Assembly (NCBI GenBank): GCA_017857815.1
Contig: JAFMCL010000005.1
Location: 1-64,000 of the forward strand
Length of the DNA stretch: 64,000 nt
Source of the DNA: Flavobacteriaceae bacterium
GTDB lineage: Bacteria; Bacteroidota; Bacteroidia; Flavobacteriales; Flavobacteriaceae
Reading direction: 5' to 3'
The position numbers and the translations under genes were made by a program. The notes beneath the pieces were generated by a model. That model ran no database searches, had not been told where the DNA came from, and saw nothing but the letters and a program-made list of their open reading frames with translations. Below, piece after piece: positions 52,355 through 63,133 of the stretch (positions are counted from its first letter, which is position 1; every line of letters starts with the position of its first letter).

Positions 52355-53242
52355 CTATTTGTTAATAAATTGATTTTCTGCAAATTTAAATCCCTTATCC
52401 CACCAATTTTGCATTTTTTTCTTGTTGAAAATCAACGAATTGGTCGTCAAAACTGTTGGCGTATAAAACAGATTGATTTTTACCTCTTTCTGTTTTGCGA
52501 CTAACTTGCCAATTTTAATGTTTTGATATTCAATTCTATCCCCCATAAAGCCAAAGATCGTACTCAAAGCATCAAAAGGGTTTCGGGCATGCATTCTATT
52601 TGTTTGTGGAAATTCTGTATCCAAAATGATCGTATCAATTGTAGTTGCGCCCATCCGAATTGCCTGCTCAATAGGCACGATTGTCCCCAGGCCACCATCG
52701 GCATATTCACATTTATTTTTAGTAACCAGGGACATGAATGGAACATAGTTACATGAAATCCAAATCCAATCAAGGTAATCCTCATAAGAGCAATTGCTAA
52801 GTTGTTTATACTCTACGTTATGGGTTGAAAGGTTGGTGACCGTGATACAAATCTCCTTAGCTGATTCTTGAAGAAAAAAAAACTCTTCTTGCGTAATCTG
52901 TTTTGCAATTAATTTCCTCAAATTATTGCTCTCTCCAAAAGTTTTTCTACCCCGGATGAAATTCTTCAATACATTAAAGTGATTGATTCCGATTGAATCA
53001 AAACCATTCTTATGCTTGATTGTAAAAGGACAATTGTCAAAAATACTTTTCTGGCTTACCGAGGTAAAAGCAGCCTTTACCTTTTCAATTTTGTTTAATG
53101 CAAGATGTGTTACCAATAAACTTCCTGTAGAAGTTCCGAGGAAAATATCATAATTAAATTTCTTCTCCTCAATCAAATATTCGGCAACACCCCCAGCAAA
53201 AGCACCTTTACTCCCACCGCCTGAAATTACCAATGCTCTCAT
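52355..53242 (-). CDS. Patatin-like phospholipase
   Basis: A 295-residue lipid hydrolase. The oxyanion-hole motif is SGGGSKGAF near residue 7, the nucleophile elbow is GTSTG with Ser38, and the catalytic aspartate is Asp182 in YADGG. There is no signal peptide or barrel, so it is probably cytoplasmic. It is divergent from recG. A variant promoter box lies 23 bases upstream. Confidence 0.92.
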   Translation of the reverse strand: MRALVISGGGSKGAFAGGVAEYLIEEKKFNYDIFLGTSTGSLLVTHLALNKIEKVKAAFTSVSQKSIFDNCPFTIKHKNGFDSIGINHFNVLKNFIRGRKTFGESNNLRKLIAKQITQEEFFFLQESAKEICITVTNLSTHNVEYKQLSNCSYEDYLDWIWISCNYVPFMSLVTKNKCEYADGGLGTIVPIEQAIRMGATTIDTIILDTEFPQTNRMHARNPFDALSTIFGFMGDRIEYQNIKIGKLVAKQKEVKINLFYTPTVLTTNSLIFNKKKMQNWWDKGFKFAENQFINK

Positions 53243-53264
53243 TCGTTAATTAATTGTTTTTATC

Positions 53265-53272
53265 CGAAATTA
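53265..53272 (-). promoter_or_regulatory. Possible -7 box TAATTTCG for the patatin gene
   Basis: A TAnnTTCG variant on the minus strand, 23 bases before the ATG. Confidence 0.35.
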
Positions 53273-53315
53273 GTCGAAGTTTTAAACAATTCAAATCGAA
53301 TCGAGATAAATAAAT

Positions 53316-53323
53316 TATTTTCG
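53316..53323 (+). promoter_or_regulatory. Possible -7 box TATTTTCG for recG
   Basis: A TAnnTTCG variant ten bases before the recG ATG; the predicted start near 53328 gives a five-base leader. Confidence 0.4.
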
Positions 53324-53332
53324 TTAAAACAC

Positions 53333-55432
53333 ATGGATTCATTACAAACTCCCATAGCGTATTTAAAAGGGGTTGGCCCCAACCGAGCTAATCTGTTAAA
53401 AGACGAGCTTGGTATCTCTACCTATCAGGATTTACTTCATTTTTTCCCTTATCGGTACATTGACCGAAGTCAGTTTTACTCCATAAATGATTTACCAAGA
53501 AACACTTCAGAAGTTCAAATAATAGGAGAAATAATTAGTTTTAAATTAATCCAACAACAACGTGGAAAACGTTTGGTTGCCATTTTCTCTGACGGAAAAA
53601 GCAACATGGAATTGGTTTGGTTCAGAGGTCAAAAGTGGATTCAAGATACTTTAAAAACTAATACGCCCTATGTCATCTTTGGGAGACTCAGCTGGTATGG
53701 TGGAAAACCAAGCATTCCCCACCCTGAAATGGAACTTGAAGATGCTTTTAAAAAAGGACCTCCTAGAGCGTTACATGCGGTTTACCCTAGCACTGAAAAG
53801 CTTTTGTCTAAAGGAATTTCGCAGCGGGTATTGACTAAAATAATGATGGAACTATTTCAAACCATTAAAACTTCATTTGTTGAAAGTATTCCTGAAAAAA
53901 TAATTGAAAAATACAAGTTAATCACTAAGGATGCAGCATTGCGTAATGCGCACTTTCCAATTGATCAAAAAACGCTTACTGCCGCTCAGAACCGATTGAA
54001 GTTCGAAGAATTGCTTTTTATTCAGTTACAACTATTGATGAAAAACATGCAGAGAAAACAGAAAATAAAAGGTTTTGTCTTTAAAAAAGTAGGAGAGAAT
54101 TTTAATGATTTTTATAAAAATAAACTACCCTTTGAATTAACCAAAGCCCAACAAAGAGTGTTGCGAGAAATAAGAAAAGACGTGGGAACAGGTCGACAAA
54201 TGAACCGTTTGCTGCAAGGTGATGTTGGTTCTGGAAAAACGATTGTTGCACTCATGAGCATGCTGCTGGCCAAAGACAATGGATTCCAGTCTTGTTTGAT
54301 GGCTCCTACCGAAATTCTTGCCAGGCAACACTATCAATCGTTGTCCGAACTTCTGAGAGGACTTGACGTAAATATTTCAATACTCTCAGGAAGTTCTAAA
54401 AAATCAGAACGAGCGGTGATTAGTGAAGATCTTCTTTCAGGAAAACTTGACATTTTGATCGGCACTCATGCCGTTATTGAAGACCATGTGACATTCTTAA
54501 ACTTAGGTTTAGCAATCGTGGATGAACAACACCGTTTTGGGGTGGCACAACGCGCTAAATTATGGCGTAAAAACACAATCCCTCCACATGTATTGGTCAT
54601 GACAGCAACTCCGATCCCCAGAACACTTGCAATGAGTCTGTATGGAGACCTAGATATCTCAGTAATTGATGAGCTCCCCCCTGGTAGAAAACAGGTAAAA
54701 ACAATTCATCGATATGACAGTAACCGTTTAAAGATATTCAAGTTCATATTTGATGAAATCCAAAAAGGAAGACAAATCTATATTGTTTATCCCTTAATTC
54801 AAGAATCTGAAACAATGGATTACAAAGATCTTATGGATGGATATGAAAGTATTGCACGCCACTTTCCTCCACCTCAATTTCAAATTAGTATCGTTCATGG
54901 TAAAATGAAAGCGGCTGACAAGCAATATGAAATGGAAAGGTTTATTAAGAAAGAAACACAAATAATGGTTGCCACCACTGTAATTGAAGTTGGAGTAAAT
55001 GTCCCCAATGCATCTGTAATGATTGTTGAGAGTGCAGAACGCTTTGGATTGTCCCAGCTACATCAATTGCGAGGGCGTGTGGGAAGAGGAAACGAGCAAA
55101 GTTATTGTGTATTGATGAGTAGTAATAAACTCAGCCAAGATGGAAAAACAAGATTGGAAACCATGACCAGAACGACTGATGGATTCGAAATTGCAGAAGT
55201 TGACTTAAGATTGCGCGGACCAGGAGATCTAATGGGAACCCAACAAAGCGGAATACTTCAGCTAAAAATTGCTGACATCATTAAAGACAATGAGTTGTTA
55301 AAAATTGCTAGAAAAGATGCTTTCGAAATTCTAAAACTAGACCCTACATTAAGTTCTGTAGAGAACAGACCACTCCTACAAACCTTGGCAAAAATGAAAG
55401 CATATAGAAACATCTGGAATTACATCAGTTAA
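53333..55432 (+). CDS. recG: ATP-dependent DNA helicase RecG
   Basis: A 699-residue branch-migration helicase. The N-terminal wedge/OB domain includes YLKGVGPNRANLLKDELGI and the HFFPYRYID strand. The motor has Walker A GDVGSGKT at 296-303, the DEQH box at 397-400, TATPIPRTLA, and motif VI QLRGRVGRGNEQSYC. The TRG region follows with RLRGPGDLMGTQQSG. It rescues stalled forks and Holliday junctions. The length is normal. Confidence 0.97.
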   Translation: MDSLQTPIAYLKGVGPNRANLLKDELGISTYQDLLHFFPYRYIDRSQFYSINDLPRNTSEVQIIGEIISFKLIQQQRGKRLVAIFSDGKSNMELVWFRGQKWIQDTLKTNTPYVIFGRLSWYGGKPSIPHPEMELEDAFKKGPPRALHAVYPSTEKLLSKGISQRVLTKIMMELFQTIKTSFVESIPEKIIEKYKLITKDAALRNAHFPIDQKTLTAAQNRLKFEELLFIQLQLLMKNMQRKQKIKGFVFKKVGENFNDFYKNKLPFELTKAQQRVLREIRKDVGTGRQMNRLLQGDVGSGKTIVALMSMLLAKDNGFQSCLMAPTEILARQHYQSLSELLRGLDVNISILSGSSKKSERAVISEDLLSGKLDILIGTHAVIEDHVTFLNLGLAIVDEQHRFGVAQRAKLWRKNTIPPHVLVMTATPIPRTLAMSLYGDLDISVIDELPPGRKQVKTIHRYDSNRLKIFKFIFDEIQKGRQIYIVYPLIQESETMDYKDLMDGYESIARHFPPPQFQISIVHGKMKAADKQYEMERFIKKETQIMVATTVIEVGVNVPNASVMIVESAERFGLSQLHQLRGRVGRGNEQSYCVLMSSNKLSQDGKTRLETMTRTTDGFEIAEVDLRLRGPGDLMGTQQSGILQLKIADIIKDNELLKIARKDAFEILKLDPTLSSVENRPLLQTLAKMKAYRNIWNYIS

Positions 55433-55456
55433 ATTAAATTAAATGTTAAGGATTCT

Positions 55457-55464
55457 TATATTTG
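55457..55464 (+). promoter_or_regulatory. -7 promoter box TATATTTG for pheT
   Basis: A perfect TAnnTTTG box 33 bases before the pheT ATG; predicted start near 55469. Confidence 0.55.
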
Positions 55465-55497
55465 CAATCGATTGAATCAAACGACAATTCGCTATAA

Positions 55498-57918
55498 ATG
55501 AAAATATCATTCAACTGGGTTAAACAATTTTTAAAAATAGACCTCCCTACCCTAGAAGTTTCTGAAATGCTCACCAATCTTGGCCTTGAAGTAGAAGGTG
55601 TAACAACTTTCGAATCTGTAAAGGGTGGTCTTGAGGGCGTCATTATTGGAGAAGTATTGTCTTGTGATCAACATCCAGACGCTGATCGGCTAAAGGTTAC
55701 CCAAATCGACTTGGGCGATAAAAAGGTTCAAATCGTCTGTGGCGCTCCCAATGTAGCAAAAGGTCAAAAAGTTGCCGTAGCAACCGTTGGAACAACTCTT
55801 TATGATAATGAAGGAATTGCATTTAAAATTAAACAAAGTAAAATCAGAGGTCAAGAAAGTTTTGGAATGATCTGTGCCGAAGATGAACTTGGTCTTGGTA
55901 CTTCCCATGAGGGAATTATGGTTTTGTCTGATGAATTAAAACCTGGGGCACCCTGCAGTGAAGTTTTCAATATAGAAAAAGACCATGTTTTTGAAATAGG
56001 ACTTACCCCCAACCGATCAGATGCAATGAGTCATATGGGGGTCGCAAGAGACCTAAAGGCATTGTGTATTTTCAAAGAAATTGATTTTGAATGGAATTCA
56101 CCCAATGCGGCACGATTTAAAATCAAAAATACGACCAAGACTTTTCCTGTTACTGTCGAAAATAAAGATCTAGCGCCAACCTACACTGGAATTACAATAT
56201 CAGATATAAAGGTGAAACCATCCCCAAAATGGTTGCAAAACAGATTAAAAGCCATTGGCTTAAATCCTAAAAACAATATCATTGACATCACAAATTATGT
56301 TTTACATGATTTAGGACAACCGCTTCACGCATTTGATTTAGACAAATTAGAAGGCGGGATCGTTGTTAAAACATTAGCAAAAGACACCTCTTTCACCACC
56401 TTAGATGGAGTTGAAAGAAAATTGAATGCGGAGGATCTTATGATTTGTGATCAAAAAAAACCTTTATGTATTGCCGGAGTTTTTGGAGGTCTTGAATCTG
56501 GAGTAAATGATGAAACAACAAGTATTTTTCTTGAGAGTGCTTATTTTGATCCGATCAGCATTCGAAAAACCGCTAAAAGACATGGTTTGAATACGGATGC
56601 CTCTTTTAGATATGAACGTGGAATTGATCCTGAAATCACTGAATTCGCGTTAAAATATGCAGCATCCATGATCGTTGATATTGCTGGAGGTTTTGTAAGT
56701 AGTGAAATTGAAACTGTTGCTCATGAGCAAGAACCTGAAATCAATTTCATGCTTAATTATGAAGTTGTATGGCGAACCATTGGTCAAAAAATATCGATTG
56801 ATGATTTAACAAAAATCTTAAATGCCCTTGAGATAAGAATCAATCAAGCGACAGAAAGTGGAATGGTTATCGAAATTCCGAAATACAGAGTAGATGTTAC
56901 GCGACCTGCCGATGTTATTGAAGAAATATTAAGAGTTTATGGTTACAATAAAATCAAAACACCTGATACACTTCATACTAATTTACCAAAATACAGCCCC
57001 ATTAGCAAGCACAACACTGCTGAACTAATGTCCAAGCAATTGGTGAGTCAAGGGTTTAATGAGATGATCAACAACTCCATCACCTCACCTTTTTATGCGG
57101 ATTTATTTGGAAGTCTTTCCAAAATAGTCCCTGTCAACATTCTAAATCCGTTGGGAAAAGAACTCTCTCAGCTTCGTACTTCTTTGCTTCCAGGTGCATT
57201 GGAGGTCATTGCTTTTAATTTAAAACGTCAATCCAAAAGATTGAAGTTTTTTGAACTCGGAAATGTTTATCAAGAAAAAAATGACGGGTATAAAGAGTCA
57301 AAATTTATTTCTTTGGTGTTTACTGGTGCAGTTTATGACGAAAATTGGAACGTCCAAAACCAACCTAGCAACTTCTTTTTCTTTAAAGGTGTTCTAAATC
57401 AATTGATTCAAAAGAAAACAGCTCAGGAATGGATTGAATCTCCCACAGAAGAAGATGTTTATACCGAAGGCTTAAACTATAAAATTAACAACAAAACACT
57501 TCTTAATTTTGGCTACGTTAGAGACGACATCCTGAAAAAGTTTGACATAGATCAGACAGTTTTATATGCCGAATTAGATATTGAATTTTTGTTTGATTTA
57601 ACTTTAAAAAATAAATTAAAATTTAATGAAATTTCAAAATTCCCAGTTTCAAGAAGAGATTTCGCGCTTTTATTGAATGAGGAAGTGGCTTTTAATGAAA
57701 TAAAGTCCTTGGCTCTCAAGACTGAAAAAAATATTTTAAAAGAAATTAAATTATTTGATGTCTACATCGGTAAAAATTTACCTGAAGGAAAAAAATCTTA
57801 TGGTGTTAGCTTCTATTTCCAAGACAAGAAAAAAACGCTTACCGACAAATACATGGATCAAGTGATGAACAAGCTACAGCAACGATTTGAATTGGAGCTA
57901 GGGGCTCAATTACGTTAG
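55498..57918 (+). CDS. pheT: Phenylalanine-tRNA ligase beta subunit
   Basis: An 806-residue subunit of PheRS. The N-terminal tRNA-binding EMAP-like domain (about 40-150) has VLSCDQHPDADRLKV and VCGAPNVAKGQKV. The B3/B4 domain includes LTPNRSDAMSHMGVARDL and DITNYVLHDLGQPLHAFD. The FDX-ACB anticodon domain forms the end (FPVSRRDFALLL). The pheS gene is not next to it, as is common in flavobacteria. It has its own promoter box. Confidence 0.97.
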   Translation: MKISFNWVKQFLKIDLPTLEVSEMLTNLGLEVEGVTTFESVKGGLEGVIIGEVLSCDQHPDADRLKVTQIDLGDKKVQIVCGAPNVAKGQKVAVATVGTTLYDNEGIAFKIKQSKIRGQESFGMICAEDELGLGTSHEGIMVLSDELKPGAPCSEVFNIEKDHVFEIGLTPNRSDAMSHMGVARDLKALCIFKEIDFEWNSPNAARFKIKNTTKTFPVTVENKDLAPTYTGITISDIKVKPSPKWLQNRLKAIGLNPKNNIIDITNYVLHDLGQPLHAFDLDKLEGGIVVKTLAKDTSFTTLDGVERKLNAEDLMICDQKKPLCIAGVFGGLESGVNDETTSIFLESAYFDPISIRKTAKRHGLNTDASFRYERGIDPEITEFALKYAASMIVDIAGGFVSSEIETVAHEQEPEINFMLNYEVVWRTIGQKISIDDLTKILNALEIRINQATESGMVIEIPKYRVDVTRPADVIEEILRVYGYNKIKTPDTLHTNLPKYSPISKHNTAELMSKQLVSQGFNEMINNSITSPFYADLFGSLSKIVPVNILNPLGKELSQLRTSLLPGALEVIAFNLKRQSKRLKFFELGNVYQEKNDGYKESKFISLVFTGAVYDENWNVQNQPSNFFFFKGVLNQLIQKKTAQEWIESPTEEDVYTEGLNYKINNKTLLNFGYVRDDILKKFDIDQTVLYAELDIEFLFDLTLKNKLKFNEISKFPVSRRDFALLLNEEVAFNEIKSLALKTEKNILKEIKLFDVYIGKNLPEGKKSYGVSFYFQDKKKTLTDKYMDQVMNKLQQRFELELGAQLR

Positions 57919-57967
57919 TAATTTTACACTTTATAATCAATCCTTGTGCATTAGGGAACATTTTTTT

Positions 57968-57975
57968 TATTTTTG
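57968..57975 (+). promoter_or_regulatory. -7 promoter box TATTTTTG for the 57993 gene
   Basis: A perfect TAnnTTTG box 17 bases before the ATG; predicted start near 57980. Confidence 0.55.
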
Positions 57976-57992
57976 CAATAATATAATAGAAA

Positions 57993-58652
57993 ATGAAATT
58001 ATTTCTCCCCACTCAAATTGATGTTGTTCTGGAAGCAGTTGCTAAAAAAAACAATTTAGCCCTAGAGAATTTAGTTCAAGCCAAGAATTCAACTGTTAAT
58101 TGTTTTGATTTCGATCAATTATTGACCAATAAAATCTTTCATATTAACCAGATAAGGGAAGTCTGTATTGACTATCGCTTGCGTTTTTTGGATGTGAAAT
58201 ATTTTAAAGGAAACATTCCTGACGGGGCATTTGAAAAAATAAAAAGCCTTGAGAAACAGCATAATACATCGCTAGAAGGATTTAAAATAATGGCTCCTTC
58301 TGTTCTTTTTAGATTAAAAAAAACAGATGATCCCTTGCTTTTTGTTCCGATGGGAAATGACTATTTCTATTTAATTCACAAGTGGGGAAACGATTTGTCT
58401 GCGATGAGGAAATTATGGGCTTGGCCTTTAAAAAGAATACAGAATCTAATAATTACTGTTCTAATCTTGAGTGGTTTGGTTACCTTAATGATTCCGACAG
58501 GCTTATTTACCAAATCAAATGATGCAACTGCCTTCTGGTTACTTTACTTTTTTGTTTTTAAAGGACTAATCGCTGTTGTAATTTTTTATGGATTTGCACT
58601 CGGAAAGAACTTTAGTCCGTTTATCTGGAATAATAAATACAACAAAACTTAA
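57993..58652 (+). CDS. Uncharacterised protein with two C-terminal membrane helices
   Basis: A 219-residue protein. The first 145 residues look soluble, with no recognised motif. Two membrane helices follow (about 148-168 and 180-202), ending in a short aromatic tail (FSPFIWNNKYNK). The layout suggests a cytoplasmic domain held at the inner membrane. It has its own promoter box and is followed 13 bases later by a DUF2007 gene. I do not recognise the family and give no function. Confidence 0.75.
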   Translation: MKLFLPTQIDVVLEAVAKKNNLALENLVQAKNSTVNCFDFDQLLTNKIFHINQIREVCIDYRLRFLDVKYFKGNIPDGAFEKIKSLEKQHNTSLEGFKIMAPSVLFRLKKTDDPLLFVPMGNDYFYLIHKWGNDLSAMRKLWAWPLKRIQNLIITVLILSGLVTLMIPTGLFTKSNDATAFWLLYFFVFKGLIAVVIFYGFALGKNFSPFIWNNKYNKT

Positions 58653-58665
58653 AACCACCTTGCTC

Positions 58666-58887
58666 ATGCCTCATCAAGATTATATTAAAATTTTCGCTGG
58701 TTCCTCTATCTCTGTGCTTGCTATTAAACAAGCACTCCTAGAAGAAAACATTATCCCTGTCGTCAAGGATCAATCAGAATCGGGTCGTCTTGCTGGCTTC
58801 GGTGCTGCTCCTGGTTATCAGGAAGTTTTTGTTCATCCAGATGAAGGGGAAAAAAGCTTAGGTATTGTAGATACGATTTCGCTTTAA
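58666..58887 (+). CDS. DUF2007 domain protein
   Basis: A 73-residue protein matching the DUF2007 (putative signal-transducing) fold: IKIFAGSSISVLAIKQALLEENIIPVVKDQS and EVFVHPDE. This is a small ferredoxin-like domain found alone or fused in many Bacteroidota; its role is unknown. The start at 58666 removes 26 codons that overlap the previous gene and do not match the family. Confidence 0.82.
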   Translation: MPHQDYIKIFAGSSISVLAIKQALLEENIIPVVKDQSESGRLAGFGAAPGYQEVFVHPDEGEKSLGIVDTISL

Positions 58888-58951
58888 TAGATTCAATTTA
58901 AATCCATAATATTATTAGAAGCAAACATTTCTGTAGTCTAAAGACAGTCGC

Positions 58952-60583
<1,632 letters not shown>

Positions 60584-60591
60584 TTATCTGG

Positions 60592-60599
60592 CAAAATTA
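60592..60599 (-). promoter_or_regulatory. -7 promoter box TAATTTTG for the YbiT-type gene
   Basis: A perfect TAnnTTTG box on the minus strand, 17 bases before the ATG; predicted start near 60587. Confidence 0.55.
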
Positions 60600-60676
60600 A
60601 ATATTTCTTGAAGAGTCCAAGCTTTTTTTTAAGTAATAGTTAATGTAAATTGCATATAAATACACTTAATTTAATT

Positions 60677-62050
60677 ATGAAAAATATTTTCATCATTTTG
60701 TTTCTGTTTTTAATTGCTTCTTGTGCAAAGGAAGAAAATCCCAACAGAATCTTTTTTGGTGGTCAAATTGTAAATCCCTCTTCTTCTTTTGTTACGCTTT
60801 ATAAAGACAACAAGACCATAGATTCTTTAAAATTAAATGAAAATTATCGCTTCTTTAAATATTATGATTCTTTAGAATCTGGGATTTATAAAATTGAACA
60901 CATTCCTGAGTACCAATCCGTTTTTCTTGAAAAAGGTGACAGTATATGGGCAAGAATAAACGCAAGTGCTTTTGATGAATCAATTGTTTATTCTGGTAAA
61001 GGTGCTGCTAAGAACAACTTCATGATGGATTTACATCTGAATTATGAAGATGAAATAAGTTTTTTATCCTCAAAATATTCCAACGACGCTCAAACTTTTA
61101 ATTCTATTATAGATTCTTTAATGTTTGAGAAGAAAAAGAAGTGGATTCTAATGGACACAATCAACAAGCTGACACCCTTTGCTCAAAAGATAACTCAAGC
61201 TGCTTATATCTACCCCTATGCAACAAAAAGAGAACGATATGCATTATTGAGAGGGACGAACTGGACCAAAGCTCAAGATACTGCATTCTTCAGTTATCGA
61301 AAATATTTGAGTTTGGGTGAGACTGATCTTGCTTTTTTTGATCCTTATATCACTTATCTTTTGAATTATTTGAACAATAAGGCCTTGGATAGCGCTCAAT
61401 ATTATTTTCAAAATAAAGAAAAAATTGAATTTAACATCAAAAGACTTCAACTTATCAAAAAGAATATTTCTGGGAGTGTGTTGAAAAACAATCTTGCCAG
61501 AGCTGTCGCTTTTGAAGAGTTGCTCAATTTTGAAAACCATGACATGCATGAGACATTTCTGCGTCAGTTCCTGCTTGTAAACACTTCTAACGCCTATTTG
61601 AATGAAGTGTTGAGTCTACATGATGATATTAATAACATGGGAAAAGGAAGGAAACTTCCTGAATTGTTTCTGCAAAGTCACACCTTAGATAGAATCAGTA
61701 GTAATAAGCTTTTTAAGAAAAAAACAGTGCTTTACTTTTGGTCTCAAACCCAAATGACCCATTACAGAAGTACTTCTATAAAGGTAAAAGAATTAGAGGC
61801 AGAATACCCAAATTATGCTTTTATCGGAATATGCATCCAACCTTTCAATGAAATCGTAAATCAAGTTCACAAGATGATGGGTATTGACCCAAACAGTCAG
61901 TTTGCATTTACCGATTTTGATGCCGCCAGTAAAAAATGGGTTATAACCTTGCTAAACAAAGGAATCATCATTGATGAAAATGGAAAAATAATTGAAGGTT
62001 TTGGAAACTTTTCTTCTTCGAGTTTTATAAAACTATTAAACAAAAAATAG
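60677..62050 (+). CDS. Thioredoxin-fold lipoprotein lacking the CxxC motif
   Basis: A 457-residue lipoprotein with lipobox IASC and Cys16, starting at the ATG in front of KNIFIILFLFL. An upstream TTG at 60650 adds nine unlikely residues. The middle is helical. From about residue 330 the domain follows the TlpA pattern (LPELFL, VLYFWSQTQ, YAFIGICIQ, GIIIDENGKIIEGFG), but the active-site position reads W355-S-Q-T-Q instead of WCxxC. It cannot do dithiol exchange and may be a structural or binding relative. The gene stands alone. Confidence 0.82.
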   Translation: MKNIFIILFLFLIASCAKEENPNRIFFGGQIVNPSSSFVTLYKDNKTIDSLKLNENYRFFKYYDSLESGIYKIEHIPEYQSVFLEKGDSIWARINASAFDESIVYSGKGAAKNNFMMDLHLNYEDEISFLSSKYSNDAQTFNSIIDSLMFEKKKKWILMDTINKLTPFAQKITQAAYIYPYATKRERYALLRGTNWTKAQDTAFFSYRKYLSLGETDLAFFDPYITYLLNYLNNKALDSAQYYFQNKEKIEFNIKRLQLIKKNISGSVLKNNLARAVAFEELLNFENHDMHETFLRQFLLVNTSNAYLNEVLSLHDDINNMGKGRKLPELFLQSHTLDRISSNKLFKKKTVLYFWSQTQMTHYRSTSIKVKELEAEYPNYAFIGICIQPFNEIVNQVHKMMGIDPNSQFAFTDFDAASKKWVITLLNKGIIIDENGKIIEGFGNFSSSSFIKLLNKK

Positions 62051-62131
62051 TTTTTTGATTCTTGATACAATTTTAAAAATACTGTTTGAGAGACATACTA
62101 CCATAATCCCAGAGTAGAATTAAATCAACGC

Positions 62132-62938
62132 TTATAATTTATAATGGTTCATTAATAATTTTTCATAAAGGGTGTCGGGTAATAATTTTTTCAAAACAAT
62201 CGAGAATTTTTGTAAAAATGATCCTGACTTATAATGAACATGTGTTGGAGAACTCTCAATTATTTTTACAACTAGTTTTGCTACATCCAGAGGGTTTCCT
62301 CCCGAATCTACGTGATCGTTCATTGTATCCAAAGAATGCTTGTAGGTGACATAATATGGAGAAGATTCATTTAATGGTGAATGGTGTCTTCTTGATGCAA
62401 TGTCAGTGGCATAATCTCCCGGAGCCAAAGTAACTAAATTAATATTTTGACTTTTAACCTCCATTCTTAAAGCTTCAGTTGCAATACCCAAAGCTCCTTT
62501 TGAAGCAGAGTAGATTCCTCTAAAAGGCAATCCCATATAACCTCCAATGGAAGTGATATTGATGATAAGTCCTGACTTTTGTTTTCTCATTTGAGGTAGA
62601 ACAATCTGCGAAAGTGCAAGGGGTCCGAAGAAATTCGTATCAAAATTTGACTTCATAGCAGCTAGATCTGTTTCTTCGATGGGACCTGTGATCCCTAAAC
62701 CTGCATTATTGATTAATACGTCAATACGACCTGCCTTAATTATAATTTCATCAATTAAGTTTTGAAATTGTTCCGGCTGGGTTAAGTCGAGTGGTAAAAG
62801 TTCGAAACCAGTTGTTTTGGAATAATTACCTGGATTTCTGCTGGTTCCGAAGACGCGATAGTTAAGTGCAGCTAAGTGCTTTGCCATGGCTTTGCCGAGG
62901 CCTGAGGAAGCACCTGTTATTAAAATCACTTTTGACAT
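62132..62938 (-). CDS. Short-chain dehydrogenase/reductase
   Basis: A 268-residue classical SDR. The NAD(P)-binding motif is TGASSGLG at 8-15, NNAG is at 77-80, and the catalytic Ser130, Tyr143 and Lys147 lie in ITS and YSASK. Arg after strand 2 (TSRNPG) favours NADPH. The C-terminal extension (HYKSGSFLQKFSIVLKKLLPD) resembles SDRs acting on lipids or steroids, but no substrate can be named. Its start is only 13 bases from the end of the SRP RNA, so it may be read through from the ffs promoter. Confidence 0.9.
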   Translation of the reverse strand: MSKVILITGASSGLGKAMAKHLAALNYRVFGTSRNPGNYSKTTGFELLPLDLTQPEQFQNLIDEIIIKAGRIDVLINNAGLGITGPIEETDLAAMKSNFDTNFFGPLALSQIVLPQMRKQKSGLIINITSIGGYMGLPFRGIYSASKGALGIATEALRMEVKSQNINLVTLAPGDYATDIASRRHHSPLNESSPYYVTYKHSLDTMNDHVDSGGNPLDVAKLVVKIIESSPTHVHYKSGSFLQKFSIVLKKLLPDTLYEKLLMNHYKL

Positions 62939-62951
62939 TTTAAGAAAAAAA

Positions 62952-63047
62952 GGGCAAGCGATCTACATCACACCGCTACGACCATCTACCCTTGCTGCGT
63001 TCCCACCCTGGGGGATTTGACAGGAGCTGGTTGTGTAGGACTTGCCC
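62952..63047 (-). ncRNA. ffs: Small signal recognition particle RNA (4.5S type)
   Basis: About 96 bases that fold into one long hairpin: GGGCAAG at the 5' end pairs with CTTGCCC at the 3' end. The tip is the domain IV signature: 5' CAGG, then GUG-GGAA-CGC (GGAA tetraloop at 63000-63003), then AGCA on the 3' side, the symmetric loop bound by Ffh. The 3' end runs into T residues on the minus strand, which should act as terminator. A perfect promoter box lies four bases before the predicted 5' end. Confidence 0.92.
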
Positions 63048-63051
63048 AATG

Positions 63052-63059
63052 CAAATATA
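63052..63059 (-). promoter_or_regulatory. -7 promoter box TATATTTG for ffs
   Basis: A perfect TAnnTTTG box on the minus strand; the RNA's first paired G is the fifth base after it. A TTG lies 19 bases upstream, matching the Bacteroidota -33 element. Because the 5' end of the SRP RNA is fixed by its fold, this gives a within-window measure of the box-to-start distance. Confidence 0.75.
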
Positions 63060-63108
63060 ATAGGTTTGAACGGTTAAGCAATTATTTTAAATTCTTAATT
63101 TATTTAAA

Positions 63109-63116
63109 TAACTTCG
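63109..63116 (+). promoter_or_regulatory. Possible -7 box TAACTTCG for the cyclotransferase gene
   Basis: A TAnnTTCG variant 17 bases before the ATG at 63134. Confidence 0.35.
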
Positions 63117-63133
63117 TGCAAATTCTACTGCTG

